Assembly (NCBI RefSeq): GCF_014634805.1 | Contig: NZ_BMBS01000017.1 | Coordinates: forward strand, 1 to 39,585 | Source of the DNA: Leuconostoc falkenbergense | GTDB lineage: Bacteria > Bacillota > Bacilli > Lactobacillales > Lactobacillaceae | Reading direction: 5' to 3' | Length of the DNA stretch: 39,585 nt | Part shown: piece by piece, positions 18,171 to 26,470 of the stretch | Position numbering within the stretch: the first letter of the stretch is position 1 | How the letters are laid out: each line of letters begins with the position of its first letter | The notes under the pieces: model-generated | What the model was told of the DNA's origin: nothing | Databases searched by the model: none | The model's input: the letters and a program-made list of their open reading frames with translations, nothing else | Translations under genes and position numbers: made by a program

Positions 18171-18647
18171 TTAAAACTGAACATCTAATATCGCTTTTGC
18201 TATCTCATCGAAAGTCAAAGGCAAATCACCATTTTCAGTCTTTAAGACTAAACCATCTTGATCAAGCGACTGAATTTTACCTTGCCACCTCTTTTGACCA
18301 TTTTTATTGGTGAATAGAGACACTAGTATGTCCTCGTTTGCTTCTTTCGCCCATTCAAAATGCCAATTCTCTTTCAATGGACGATCGGCTCCGGGTGAAG
18401 AAATGTCTAACATGTATGCTTCAGGTATTGGATCTGGATCAACCGTATCTAATAATTCATTAACATCTTGTGTAAAAGTTGTTAACTCATCCATCGTAAT
18501 AAATTCATGGTTAGGTTTGTCAATCAGTATGCGTAAAATCTTTTGACCACCTTCTTTAGTGATCGTCAAATCCCACAGCAAATCATCATGAGTCTTTAAA
18601 ATTGGTGTGATCAGGTCTATAACAACTTGTTCCGTTTTACTGGTCAT
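18171..18647 (-). CDS. rimP: Ribosome maturation factor RimP
   Basis: 158 aa from the ATG at 18647, which has AAGGAG seven bases upstream. The frame is open 16 codons further (18695) but lacks a ribosome site there. It is a 30S assembly factor with LWDLTITKEGGQKILRILID in the N-terminal domain, the motif YMLDISSPGADRPLK, and an Sm-like C-terminal domain. It is the first gene of the rimP-nusA-ylxR-ylxQ-infB-rbfA operon. Confidence 0.96.
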   Translation of the reverse strand: MTSKTEQVVIDLITPILKTHDDLLWDLTITKEGGQKILRILIDKPNHEFITMDELTTFTQDVNELLDTVDPDPIPEAYMLDISSPGADRPLKENWHFEWAKEANEDILVSLFTNKNGQKRWQGKIQSLDQDGLVLKTENGDLPLTFDEIAKAILDVQF

Positions 18648-18739
18648 TTGCTTTCTCCTTTCGACTAAATTCAGACTACTATTTTTGGTACACATTTGAA
18701 TACCTGTTCGTGTGTATTGACAGCAAGCGCTAATCTCAT

Positions 18740-18782
18740 AAAAAATGAGCCGGCCTCTTTTTACAAAGTGACCCGCTCATTT
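18740..18782 (-). promoter_or_regulatory. Terminator-like hairpin in the rimP-nusA operon leader
   Basis: On the minus strand a stem starting AAATGAGC (18782-18775) closes with GCTCATTT (18750-18743). The inner part continues with mismatches to a 4-base loop, and six T follow (18745-18740). It lies between the predicted promoter and the rimP start, so transcripts must pass it to reach the operon. A candidate attenuator, perhaps for NusA feedback. Confidence 0.6.
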
Positions 18783-18810
18783 ACAATTGCTATGTAAATT
18801 AACTATCTTG

Positions 18811-18839
18811 ATTGTAGCTTATTTATGAAAAAAATGCAA
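18811..18839 (-). promoter_or_regulatory. Promoter of the rimP-nusA-infB-rbfA operon
   Basis: On the minus strand, -35 TTGCAT (18839-18834), 17 bases, -10 TACAAT (18816-18811). The predicted start near 18804 gives a leader of about 155 bases. Confidence 0.75.
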
Positions 18840-18864
18840 ATTCACTGTTTGTTTTCACAAATAA

Positions 18865-18887
18865 AAAAAGCCGCAAGCCGGCTTTTT
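18865..18887 (-). terminator. Intrinsic terminator of rpmG-rpsN
   Basis: AAAAAGCCG (18865-18873) and CGGCTTTTT (18879-18887) form a 9-bp stem with a 5-base loop, followed by more T on the minus strand. Confidence 0.85.
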
Positions 18888-18905
18888 AAAATAATATATA
18901 AGTGC

Positions 18906-19175
18906 TTACCAAGAAGCCTTACGCACACCAGGAATTTGACCCTTGTGTGCCAATTGACGGAAGTTTAAACGTGACATACCAAATTCGCGCATGTAAGCAT
19001 GAGGGCGACCATCAATCAAATCACGATTGTGAACACGTACTGGAGATGAATCTTTTGGCAAAGCAGCCAAACCGATGAAATCACCAGATGCTTTCAATGC
19101 AGCACGCTTTTCAGCATACTTTGCAACTAAAGCTTCACGCTTTTGTGCCTTAGCAATTTTTGACTTTTTTGCCAT
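18906..19175 (-). CDS. rpsN: 30S ribosomal protein S14, zinc-free (C-minus) type
   Basis: 89 aa. It is the longer S14 form without the CxxC zinc motif and has the C-terminal [24 protein letters not shown] signature. Its ATG shares one base with the rpmG stop (TAATG at 19177-19173), so the two are coupled. In Bacillus the C-minus S14 is a zinc-limitation paralog; here it pairs with a C-minus L33. No Zur-like operator is evident upstream. Confidence 0.96.
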   Translation of the reverse strand: MAKKSKIAKAQKREALVAKYAEKRAALKASGDFIGLAALPKDSSPVRVHNRDLIDGRPHAYMREFGMSRLNFRQLAHKGQIPGVRKASW

Positions 19176-19324
19176 TACTTAATCTCCTTAAATGTCACTA
19201 CTTTACGAAGTTTTGGTGAGTACTTCTTCAACTCGAGGCGGTCAGGCGTATTACGACGGTTTTTAGACGTCAAGTAAATACGCTCACCAGTTTCATCATT
19301 TCCTAAAACGACGTGGATACGCAT
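19175..19324 (-). CDS. rpmG: 50S ribosomal protein L33, zinc-free (C-minus) type
   Basis: 49 aa, too short for many gene callers but clear on translation of the minus strand: it begins [17 protein letters not shown] and ends [28 protein letters not shown] is the L33 signature. No cysteine, so this is the C-minus form. The stop TAA overlaps the rpsN start. An AAGGAGC-like site precedes the ATG. Confidence 0.95.
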   Translation of the reverse strand: MRIHVVLGNDETGERIYLTSKNRRNTPDRLELKKYSPKLRKVVTFKEIK

Positions 19325-19385
19325 AATCCTTGCTCCTTAGTGTGTTTTCTTAAAAATTTTTATTTGCTTGTCAATACAAATAATT

Positions 19386-19414
19386 ATTATACATGAACTA
19401 TTGGGCACTGTAAA
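19386..19414 (-). promoter_or_regulatory. Promoter of rpmG-rpsN
   Basis: On the minus strand, -35 TTTACA (19414-19409), 17 bases, -10 TATAAT (19391-19386). Confidence 0.72.
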
Positions 19415-19485
19415 GCCCTTTTTTCTAACTTGACGAAATTTTGTTCGTAAAAGTTTATATCTCAGCTTAAGATTTTTAAAAAATC

Positions 19486-20394
19486 TTAAAATTGTTGCTC
19501 AAGTGGTGGGACAACTTGTTTTTTACGAGACACTACACCTGGTAAATCAATGACATTGCCTGCTAATTTCGCATTGAAAGCACTTTCAATGGCATCGTTT
19601 GCATCCCCTAGATAAATTGCTTTTGAATTAGAATTCAAAATGTCTGTAATGACAAACAAGAAGTCCTCGTAGCCTTCAGACTTGATGGCATCTTCAATAC
19701 CCGCTTGGCGTGCCAAAACGTCATCAATATCAACAGTGTTCACTTGTCCAATGCGAAATTGGTGACCAGCCATGTCAAATGACTTTGCATCGCCATCAAT
19801 CAACTCTTTATCAGTACGTGAAGAAAGGTCAGTCCCTGCCTTCAACAAATCTAAACCATACTTTTCATAGTCTTCAAGACCAGCTATTTCTGACAATTCT
19901 GACAAAGCAACTTTATCAGCTTCAGTGGTCGTTGGGCTTTTAAGCAACAAAGTATCTGAAATGACAGCCGATGCCATCAAGCCAGCTATGTTAGCTGGAA
20001 TTGTAATGTCATTATTTTTAAATTCAAAGTATAAAATAGTAGCTACTGAACCCCAAGGCTTAGCCACAATATAAAGTGGCGTGCTATTGGAAAAATTGAA
20101 TTTATGGTGATCGTATATAGCTGCTACTGTCACATCAGCTAAATTATCAATTGATTGCGCTGCCTCGTTGTGATCGACTAAGACAACATCATCGGTATCA
20201 GCACTTGTAATGACGCGAGGTGCTTCTAGTTTAAAGTAACTCAAAGCGAACTTTGTTTCCTCGTTTGGTGTCCCTAGTGCAACTGCTTCTGTGTCCCAGT
20301 TGTATAGGTGACGTAATAAATGAGATGTGGCAATCGCCGAAGCAATTGTGTCTGTATCAGGGTTTTTGTGCCCAAAAACTAAAGTCTTAGCCAT
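19486..20394 (-). CDS. ppaC: Manganese-dependent inorganic pyrophosphatase (DHH family)
   Basis: 302 aa. It hydrolyses pyrophosphate and so drives biosynthetic reactions. This family II enzyme has GHKNPDTDTIASA (His9, Asp13, Asp15 as metal ligands), LVDHNE, YDHHKFNF (the DHH motif), and the C-terminal SRKKQVVPPL substrate motif. AGGAG precedes the ATG. It follows parC by 49 bases with no clear terminator between, so readthrough is likely. Its stop lies in an AT-only palindrome (19467-19489) that would be a weak terminator. Confidence 0.97.
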   Translation of the reverse strand: MAKTLVFGHKNPDTDTIASAIATSHLLRHLYNWDTEAVALGTPNEETKFALSYFKLEAPRVITSADTDDVVLVDHNEAAQSIDNLADVTVAAIYDHHKFNFSNSTPLYIVAKPWGSVATILYFEFKNNDITIPANIAGLMASAVISDTLLLKSPTTTEADKVALSELSEIAGLEDYEKYGLDLLKAGTDLSSRTDKELIDGDAKSFDMAGHQFRIGQVNTVDIDDVLARQAGIEDAIKSEGYEDFLFVITDILNSNSKAIYLGDANDAIESAFNAKLAGNVIDLPGVVSRKKQVVPPLEQQF

Positions 20395-20443
20395 GAATTT
20401 TATATCTCCTAGATTAATATAGTTTCATTTTAACAAAAAATTG

Positions 20444-22882
20444 TCAATTTGTCGTTACCAATGTTAGCGGTGTCATTATCCATGGTGTCCCATTTTTATC
20501 AACATCTACAACATACTGACCATTTCCTATCCGTTGAGATGGTCGGTAATCACTCAATTGAATTTCTTGAACTTGATAGCGCGTTGTCAGAATTGATAGT
20601 GCAGTAACTGTCTCGTCAAAAATTGTTGCTGTTGCCACATGATAAGCTACTGTCTTCTTTTGAGTGAAAATCAGCAGTCCCTTGTTGGCACGCTTTGAAC
20701 GGCTAATTTCAGAAACGGGCATATACTTAAACGCCCCATTTGTTGCGGCTATTGCAACTTTTTGCTGGTTATCAGTAATTAATAGTGCTGCTTTGATGGT
20801 GTCTCCATCACGCAAATCCATCGCCTTGACACCTGCCGTTCGCGCACCAATTTCTGGTACGTCAGACAGTGCAAAACGCAATCCCACACCATTATGAGAT
20901 AGTAACAATACGTCCTGTTTAGCAACCTTATCAACATAAACAACGTTCACTAAATAACTCGTTTCCTGTTTTAGCTTAATCGCCATGGCTGACTTTTTCT
21001 TATAAGATTTCGGCACAATATCTGAAACTGACGTTTGCTTAATATAACCATCATTGGCTACTAATAAGAAATCGCCACCTTGGTCAATATCCGTAAGTGC
21101 TATTGCTTTGATGACATACTCGTCACTCACCCAATTAGAAAGCTGCTGAGAAAAATGCTCACCAGTATCTTTCCATTTGGTATCAGGTAACTCATGAACT
21201 GGTCGATAAATGACATTCCCTTTATTAGTGAACATCAGCAAATGCGCCGTGGTATTGAGGGTTCCCTCAAATATTGTTAAATCATCATCCGCCAAGCCAT
21301 TTTCGTTATCTGAAGCTTTATATGAACGAATCGATGAACGCTTGTAATAGCCATTTCGTGAGACCAATACACGGACATCTTCTTCAGCAATCGTAACCGC
21401 TGTATCAATCACTAGCGTTTCAACTTCTGCCTCAATTTCACTACGACGAGGAGAAGCATATCCTTTCGTGATAGCCGCTATCTCAGCACGAATCACATCT
21501 TTTAGTGCACTCTCATCCGTTAAAATCAAGTTCAGTCGTGCAATTTTGTCATTTAATTGCGCAAATTCTTCCTCTAATTGCGTGACATCAGTGTTTGTTA
21601 GACGATACAACTGCAAGGTAACAATTGCTTCCGCCTGTGGTTGCGTAAATTGAAACTTGTCGATTAAGTTTTGCGTCGCATCCTTGCGGTTTTTTGAAGC
21701 ACGAATTGTCGCCACTACCTCGTCCAAAATTGATAGCATGCGAATTAGACCTTCAACAATATGTTGCCGCGCCTGAGCTTTTGCTAATTCATATGCAGAT
21801 CGTTTTAGGACAACTTCTTTTCGGAAATCCAAGAAAGCAGATAAACCGTCCTTTAGGCCAACATGAACAGGTCGCTGATCATGAATGGCGACCATGTTAA
21901 AGTTATACGATATTTGTAGGTCAGTCTTTTTGAACAAATACGTCAAAATACCTTCAGCATTCGCATCTTTTGAAAGTTCAATGACGATGGACATGCCTTC
22001 ACGATCAGACTCATCGCGCACTTCAGCAATACCAGCAACTTCTTTATTGAGTCGAATAGCATCTATTTTAGAAACTAATGTTGATTTGACAACCTCGTAT
22101 GGCAATTCAGTAACTTCAATTTTTTGTTTCCCGCCTTTCAGCGTTGAAATAGCTGTTTTAGCGCGAACAACAATTTTACCGCGTCCAGTCTTATAAGCTT
22201 TTTTGATACCATCCAAGCCTTGAATAATACCACCTGTTGGAAAATCAGGGCCTTTAACGTAACGCATTAATTGTGATAACGTTGCTTCTGGATGATCCAG
22301 CAAATACGTCAACGCCGCATTGATTTCTTTGAGATTATGTGGCGGAATCTCAGTCGCATAACCAGCAGAAATACCGGTCGCACCGTTGATAAATAAACTT
22401 GGAATACGTGACGGCAAAACTGTTGGCTCATAGGTGGTATCATCAAAATTCAACACCATGTCAACCGTTTCTTGTCCCAAATCAGCCATCATCTCACCGG
22501 CAATTTTGGATAAACGTGCTTCTGTGTAACGCATGGCAGCAGCTGGATCATTGTCAATTGAACCATTGTTACCGTTCATATCAATTAATGGTTCACGCAC
22601 TTTCCAACTTTGAGATAAGCGAACCATCGCCTCATAGATTGATGAATCCCCGTGTGGATGAAAGTTACCCATCACATTACCAACCGATTTTGCCGATTTA
22701 CGGTATGGATGATCATACGTGTTGCCGTCTTGATCCATCGCAAATAAGATACGTCGCTGAACTGGTTTTAGACCATCACGAATATCTGGTAATGCGCGTT
22801 CTTGAATAATATATTTGGAATAACGCCCAAAGCGTTCTCCCATCACTGTTTCCAGTGATAGATCAGTTATACGATCTGCCAT
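20444..22882 (-). CDS. parC: DNA topoisomerase IV subunit A
   Basis: 812 aa. It is the breakage-reunion subunit that decatenates daughter chromosomes with ParE. The partner gene and the QRDR sequence HPHGDSSIYEAMVRLSQSWK (rather than the GyrA form) identify ParC. Catalytic Tyr119 is in AAAMRYTEARL. Quinolone-resistance positions S80 and E84 are the unmutated type. The C-terminal beta-pinwheel follows from about 490. It is 51 bases after parE, in one unit. Confidence 0.96.
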   Translation of the reverse strand: MADRITDLSLETVMGERFGRYSKYIIQERALPDIRDGLKPVQRRILFAMDQDGNTYDHPYRKSAKSVGNVMGNFHPHGDSSIYEAMVRLSQSWKVREPLIDMNGNNGSIDNDPAAAMRYTEARLSKIAGEMMADLGQETVDMVLNFDDTTYEPTVLPSRIPSLFINGATGISAGYATEIPPHNLKEINAALTYLLDHPEATLSQLMRYVKGPDFPTGGIIQGLDGIKKAYKTGRGKIVVRAKTAISTLKGGKQKIEVTELPYEVVKSTLVSKIDAIRLNKEVAGIAEVRDESDREGMSIVIELSKDANAEGILTYLFKKTDLQISYNFNMVAIHDQRPVHVGLKDGLSAFLDFRKEVVLKRSAYELAKAQARQHIVEGLIRMLSILDEVVATIRASKNRKDATQNLIDKFQFTQPQAEAIVTLQLYRLTNTDVTQLEEEFAQLNDKIARLNLILTDESALKDVIRAEIAAITKGYASPRRSEIEAEVETLVIDTAVTIAEEDVRVLVSRNGYYKRSSIRSYKASDNENGLADDDLTIFEGTLNTTAHLLMFTNKGNVIYRPVHELPDTKWKDTGEHFSQQLSNWVSDEYVIKAIALTDIDQGGDFLLVANDGYIKQTSVSDIVPKSYKKKSAMAIKLKQETSYLVNVVYVDKVAKQDVLLLSHNGVGLRFALSDVPEIGARTAGVKAMDLRDGDTIKAALLITDNQQKVAIAATNGAFKYMPVSEISRSKRANKGLLIFTQKKTVAYHVATATIFDETVTALSILTTRYQVQEIQLSDYRPSQRIGNGQYVVDVDKNGTPWIMTPLTLVTTN

Positions 22883-22933
22883 TTAACTTTGGTTCTCCTT
22901 GATTTATAACTGTAAAAATAACGACTGCGTGAC

Positions 22934-25000
22934 TTAATCGTCATTTTGCCATGATGTAATCACCGGTCCCTGTTCCTTGGCTGCAGTAATTGTTTCACTA
23001 CTTGGCGACTCATGATGACGTGCTTTTTCGAAAACATCGCTTGACTTAGTATCCCCTTCAACTGTATCCAAAATAGAACCAGCTTCATCCAATGTAAATT
23101 GGACATTAGCTTCAATCCAGTCACGTCTTGGTTCGACTTTATCACCCATCAAGGTCGTTACCCGCTTTTCAGCAAGTACAGCGTCATCAATTTTGACACG
23201 AATTAATGTTCTTGACTCAGGATCCATTGTTGTTTCCCAGAGTAATGATGCGTTCATTTCACCCAATCCCTTAAAACGTGTCAGTTCGTAACGTGCCTCA
23301 CGTTTGCTGGTAATTTGCTCAAGTTCATCGTTGGTCCATGCAAATTGATCGGGAATCTTTTTAGATGAATATTTAACGCGATAAAGTGGTGGCAACGCAA
23401 TATATACGCGACCTGCTTCAATCAATGGCCGCATATACTTGTAGAAAAAGGTGAGTAACAAAGTTTGAATATGAGCCCCATCATCATCAGCATCAGTCAT
23501 GATAATAATTTTACTGAATGCGGCATCATCTACTTTAAAATCAGCTCCAACGCCACCGCCAATTGCATAGATTAACGTTGATATTTCTTCGTTTTTCAAA
23601 ATGTCGGCTAATTTCGCCTTTTCAGTATTTAAGACTTTACCACGTAAGGGTAGAATCGCTTGAAACTTACGGTCTCGACCTTGTTTAGCTGAGCCACCGG
23701 CCGAATCACCCTCAACTAAAAACAACTCATTTTTGTCGGCATTTTTTGATTGTGCTGGTGCTAATTTACCTGACAACAAACGATCTTTAGCACCCTTTGA
23801 TTTGCCAGTACGACTTTCGTCACGCGCCTTACGTGCTGCTTCACGTGCCTCACGCGCTCTGATTGCTTTGCGAATCAAGCTTTGCCCAAAGTCACCATTT
23901 TCCATCAGGAAACGACCTAGCGTTTCGTTGACAACCGCATCAACGATACCACGAGCTTCCGGTGTACCTAGCTTGTCCTTAGTTTGACCTTCAAACTGTA
24001 AGAATTGTTCTGGCACACGCAATGAAATAACGGCGGCTAGGCCTTCACGTACATCTGTCCCTTCCAAATTCTTATCTTTATCTTTCAACAAATTAACTTT
24101 TCGGGCATATTCGTTAAATGCTTTTGTCCATGCAGTTCGAAAACCGACTTCATGTGTGCCACCATCTTGAGTTCGCACATTGTTGACGAATGACAGCAAG
24201 GTTTCTGAGTAGCCGTCATTATATTGGGCAGCAACATCAACCACAATACCTTCTTGCTCACCCTCAAAAGTCATGACTGGTCCGATGGTTTCTTTGTCCT
24301 CATTTAAAAAGCCAACGAAGGCTTCCAACCCTTTTTCATAATGATATTCTTCAACGCGAACTGGATCTACTCGCTCATCTGTCAATGTAAATTTAACACC
24401 ACTCATTAAGAAAGCTGATTCACGTAACCGTTCTGACAACGTTTCATACTTATATACAGTGGCGCTAAATATCGTTGGATCAGGCTTAAAAGTTACTGTT
24501 GTACCAGAATGCGCTTTTGTTTTACCTAAATCACGCAGTGTGCCAACAGGATTCCCACCATTAATAAAGTCTTCTTCCCATTTGTGTCCATCACGGACAA
24601 TCGTTACTTGTAAACTTTCCGATAAGGCGTTCACAACTGATGACCCAACACCATGTAAACCGCCTGATGTCGCATAACCACCTTGCCCAAATTTACCACC
24701 GGCATGCAAAACTGTCAAAATAACCTCTGGTGTTGGTTTGCCTGATTCATGCATGCCTACCGGCATCCCACGGCCAAAATCTTGCACGGTTATGGCATTG
24801 TTAGGGTGAATCGTCACACGAATATCATTTCCAAAGCCACCTAAAGCTTCATCAACCGCATTATCAACGATTTCGTACACTAAATGATGTAAACCGCGAC
24901 CGTCAGTTGAGCCAATATACATTCCTGGTCTTTTTCGAACGGCCTCCAATCCTTCTAAAATTTTTATTGAATCTGAATCATAATGATTTTTTTCTGGCAT
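22934..25000 (-). CDS. parE: DNA topoisomerase IV subunit B
   Basis: 688 aa. This is the ATPase subunit (GHKL fold): EGLEAVRKRPGMYIGSTD, the ATP-binding EIVDNAVDEAL, and GGLHGVGSSVVNALS. The TOPRIM domain has LVEGDSAGGSAKQGRDR and MTDADDDGAHI. ParE rather than GyrB is supported by pairing with parC and the divergent plsY neighbour, as in many lactic acid bacteria. The leader before the ATG contains a hairpin plus five T. Confidence 0.96.
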   Translation of the reverse strand: MPEKNHYDSDSIKILEGLEAVRKRPGMYIGSTDGRGLHHLVYEIVDNAVDEALGGFGNDIRVTIHPNNAITVQDFGRGMPVGMHESGKPTPEVILTVLHAGGKFGQGGYATSGGLHGVGSSVVNALSESLQVTIVRDGHKWEEDFINGGNPVGTLRDLGKTKAHSGTTVTFKPDPTIFSATVYKYETLSERLRESAFLMSGVKFTLTDERVDPVRVEEYHYEKGLEAFVGFLNEDKETIGPVMTFEGEQEGIVVDVAAQYNDGYSETLLSFVNNVRTQDGGTHEVGFRTAWTKAFNEYARKVNLLKDKDKNLEGTDVREGLAAVISLRVPEQFLQFEGQTKDKLGTPEARGIVDAVVNETLGRFLMENGDFGQSLIRKAIRAREAREAARKARDESRTGKSKGAKDRLLSGKLAPAQSKNADKNELFLVEGDSAGGSAKQGRDRKFQAILPLRGKVLNTEKAKLADILKNEEISTLIYAIGGGVGADFKVDDAAFSKIIIMTDADDDGAHIQTLLLTFFYKYMRPLIEAGRVYIALPPLYRVKYSSKKIPDQFAWTNDELEQITSKREARYELTRFKGLGEMNASLLWETTMDPESRTLIRVKIDDAVLAEKRVTTLMGDKVEPRRDWIEANVQFTLDEAGSILDTVEGDTKSSDVFEKARHHESPSSETITAAKEQGPVITSWQNDD

Positions 25001-25014
25001 GTTTATTTATCCTT

Positions 25015-25037
25015 AAAAACACGAACCAGTGTTCGTG
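25015..25037 (-). promoter_or_regulatory. Terminator-like hairpin in the parE 5' leader
   Basis: On the minus strand CACGAAC (25037... in complement with 25020-25026) forms a perfect 7-bp stem with a 4-base loop, followed directly by five T (25019-25015). It lies between the predicted parE promoter and the ribosome site, so it is a candidate attenuator or 5' stabilising hairpin. Confidence 0.55.
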
Positions 25038-25057
25038 CGTTAATGTCAATCTATTTT

Positions 25058-25086
25058 ATAATAGATTAAAAAATGTATTCTGACAA
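25058..25086 (-). promoter_or_regulatory. Promoter of parE-parC
   Basis: On the minus strand, -35 TTGTCA (25086-25081), 17 bases, -10 TATTAT (25063-25058). Confidence 0.65.
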
Positions 25087-25177
25087 GTAGTAATATTTTA
25101 AAATTGATTAGTTATGGCATATACTAAGTGCTTTTATGGTAAACTAATAAATGGTTTTTAGTTAAAGGAGTTAAGTT

Positions 25178-25795
25178 ATGTTAACCACCATTACCATGTT
25201 TATTTTGGCCTATTTATTAGGTTCTTTAGTGCCAGGCTATTGGGTCGGCAAAATTTTTTATCATAAAGACATTCGTGACGAAGGTTCCGGAAATATTGGC
25301 ACAACAAATTCATTCCGTGTTTTAGGCGTTCGAGCAGGTATCACCGTTTTGATTCTTGATTTACTTAAAGGAACAGCAGCTGGACTACTACCTCTATTAT
25401 TTCAAAGTAACATTAATCCAATGATAATTGGATTAGGTGCGATTCTTGGTCATACCTATTCGTTTTGGATTGGTTTCAAAGGTGGCAAAGCGGTTGCAAC
25501 TTCGGCCGGCGTGCTACTAGCCTATAATCCACCTTTCTTTTTAATGGTCTCTGCAGTGTTTATCATCGCTCTATTAATTAGTTCAATGGTATCCTTAAGT
25601 TCTATGATTGGATTTGGATTTGCAACGGTGGTTTCCTTTTACTTTCATGATTGGATATTAACACTGGTTGCTATCGTATTAACTATTTTTGTTTTCTATC
25701 GTCATCGTGCTAACTTATCACGTATTAAAAATGGCACTGAAAGTCTTGTTTCGATTGGTTGGTACTATCATCACAAAAAAAACGCTCAGAAATGA
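25178..25795 (+). CDS. plsY: Glycerol-3-phosphate acyltransferase PlsY
   Basis: 205 aa, an integral membrane protein with several hydrophobic segments. It transfers acyl from acyl-phosphate to glycerol-3-phosphate, the first step of phospholipid synthesis. The three PlsY motifs are seen: GSGNIGTTNSFRVLG, GHTYSFWIGFKGGKAVATSAG, and the last-loop RHRANLSRIKNGTE. AAAGGAG stands before the ATG. It is divergent from parE, and its stop TGA lies in a terminator stem shared with dtd. Confidence 0.97.
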   Translation: MLTTITMFILAYLLGSLVPGYWVGKIFYHKDIRDEGSGNIGTTNSFRVLGVRAGITVLILDLLKGTAAGLLPLLFQSNINPMIIGLGAILGHTYSFWIGFKGGKAVATSAGVLLAYNPPFFLMVSAVFIIALLISSMVSLSSMIGFGFATVVSFYFHDWILTLVAIVLTIFVFYRHRANLSRIKNGTESLVSIGWYYHHKKNAQK

Positions 25796-25803
25796 GCGTT
25801 TTT
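25778..25803. terminator. Bidirectional terminator between plsY and dtd
   Basis: AAAAACGCTCA (25778-25788) and TGAGCGTTTTT (25793-25803), 11-bp stem, GAAA tetraloop. It contains the plsY stop (25793-25795) and touches the dtd stop (25802-25804). Confidence 0.92.
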
Positions 25804-26248
25804 ATTTTTGATCGGTATCAAAAATAATTGTTACCGGGCCATCATTGGTCAACGTTACTTGCATATCAGCACCAAATGTACCCGTTTCGACTGATACACC
25901 GGTTGTCAATAAACGCTCATTAAACAGTTCATACATTTTTTCTGCAAAATCGGGTGCGCCGGCGTCAGTAAAACTTGGTCGATTACCCTTTTTGGTATTT
26001 GCGTACAATGTAAATTGTGAAATTGACAATATGCCACCATTAATATCTTTAAGGCTCAAATTCATCTGACCATTATCATCACTAAAAACGCGTAAATTTG
26101 TAATCTTACGAACAAGGTAATCAATTTCAGCCTCTGTATCATGATCACTAATACCTACTAAAAGGACAAATCCTTGCCCAACTTGACCAGTTGGTTGACC
26201 ATCAATGGCTACGACCGCTTGTTTAACCCGTTGTACTACTACTCTCAT
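25802..26248 (-). CDS. dtd: D-aminoacyl-tRNA deacylase
   Basis: 148 aa. It hydrolyses D-amino acids from tRNAs (proofreading). Family motifs are present: [11 protein letters not shown] at the start, [13 protein letters not shown] in the middle and the NDGPVT segment near the C-terminus that makes the cross-subunit active site. A GGAG site precedes the ATG. It is commonly next to rel, but here a terminator and its own promoter separate the two. Confidence 0.96.
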   Translation of the reverse strand: MRVVVQRVKQAVVAIDGQPTGQVGQGFVLLVGISDHDTEAEIDYLVRKITNLRVFSDDNGQMNLSLKDINGGILSISQFTLYANTKKGNRPSFTDAGAPDFAEKMYELFNERLLTTGVSVETGTFGADMQVTLTNDGPVTIIFDTDQK

Positions 26249-26286
26249 ATTGTCTCCATTTTTAAAGTATATCTTTTATTGTTATC

Positions 26287-26315
26287 ATGATACGTGAAAT
26301 AGCATTGTGTTTCAA
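26287..26315 (-). promoter_or_regulatory. Promoter of dtd
   Basis: On the minus strand, -35 TTGAAA (26315-26310), 17 bases, -10 TATCAT (26292-26287). Confidence 0.7.
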
Positions 26316-26416
26316 GCGCCATCATAATAAGGTAGCATGTGCCGGTATTAATAAAGCATCCAGTGTCTTATTTTAATCACACAAAATTACAAAGAACATT
26401 AACTACATTTATAGCA

Positions 26417-26448
26417 AAAAAAGATTTATCTGCAGATAAATCTTTTTT
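26417..26448. terminator. 32-bp perfect palindrome, terminator of rel
   Basis: AAAAAAGATTTATC (26417-26430), centre TGCA, and GATAAATCTTTTTT (26435-26448). It lies 22 bases after the rel stop with A/T runs on both sides. Confidence 0.8.
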
Positions 26449-26470
26449 ATCGCGTTACAAAACGAACTCA

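Noticed and set aside
18648-18695. Longer RimP N-terminus or a separate leader peptide
   Set aside because: In frame with rimP but without a ribosome site; the 18647 start is well supported.
19392-19425. GGGC...GCCC followed by six T as a plus-strand terminator
   Set aside because: Only a 4-bp stem, no plus-strand gene to terminate, and it overlaps the rpmG -35.
20444-22882. Possible quinolone-resistance changes in ParC
   Set aside because: S80 and E84 are the usual sensitive residues.
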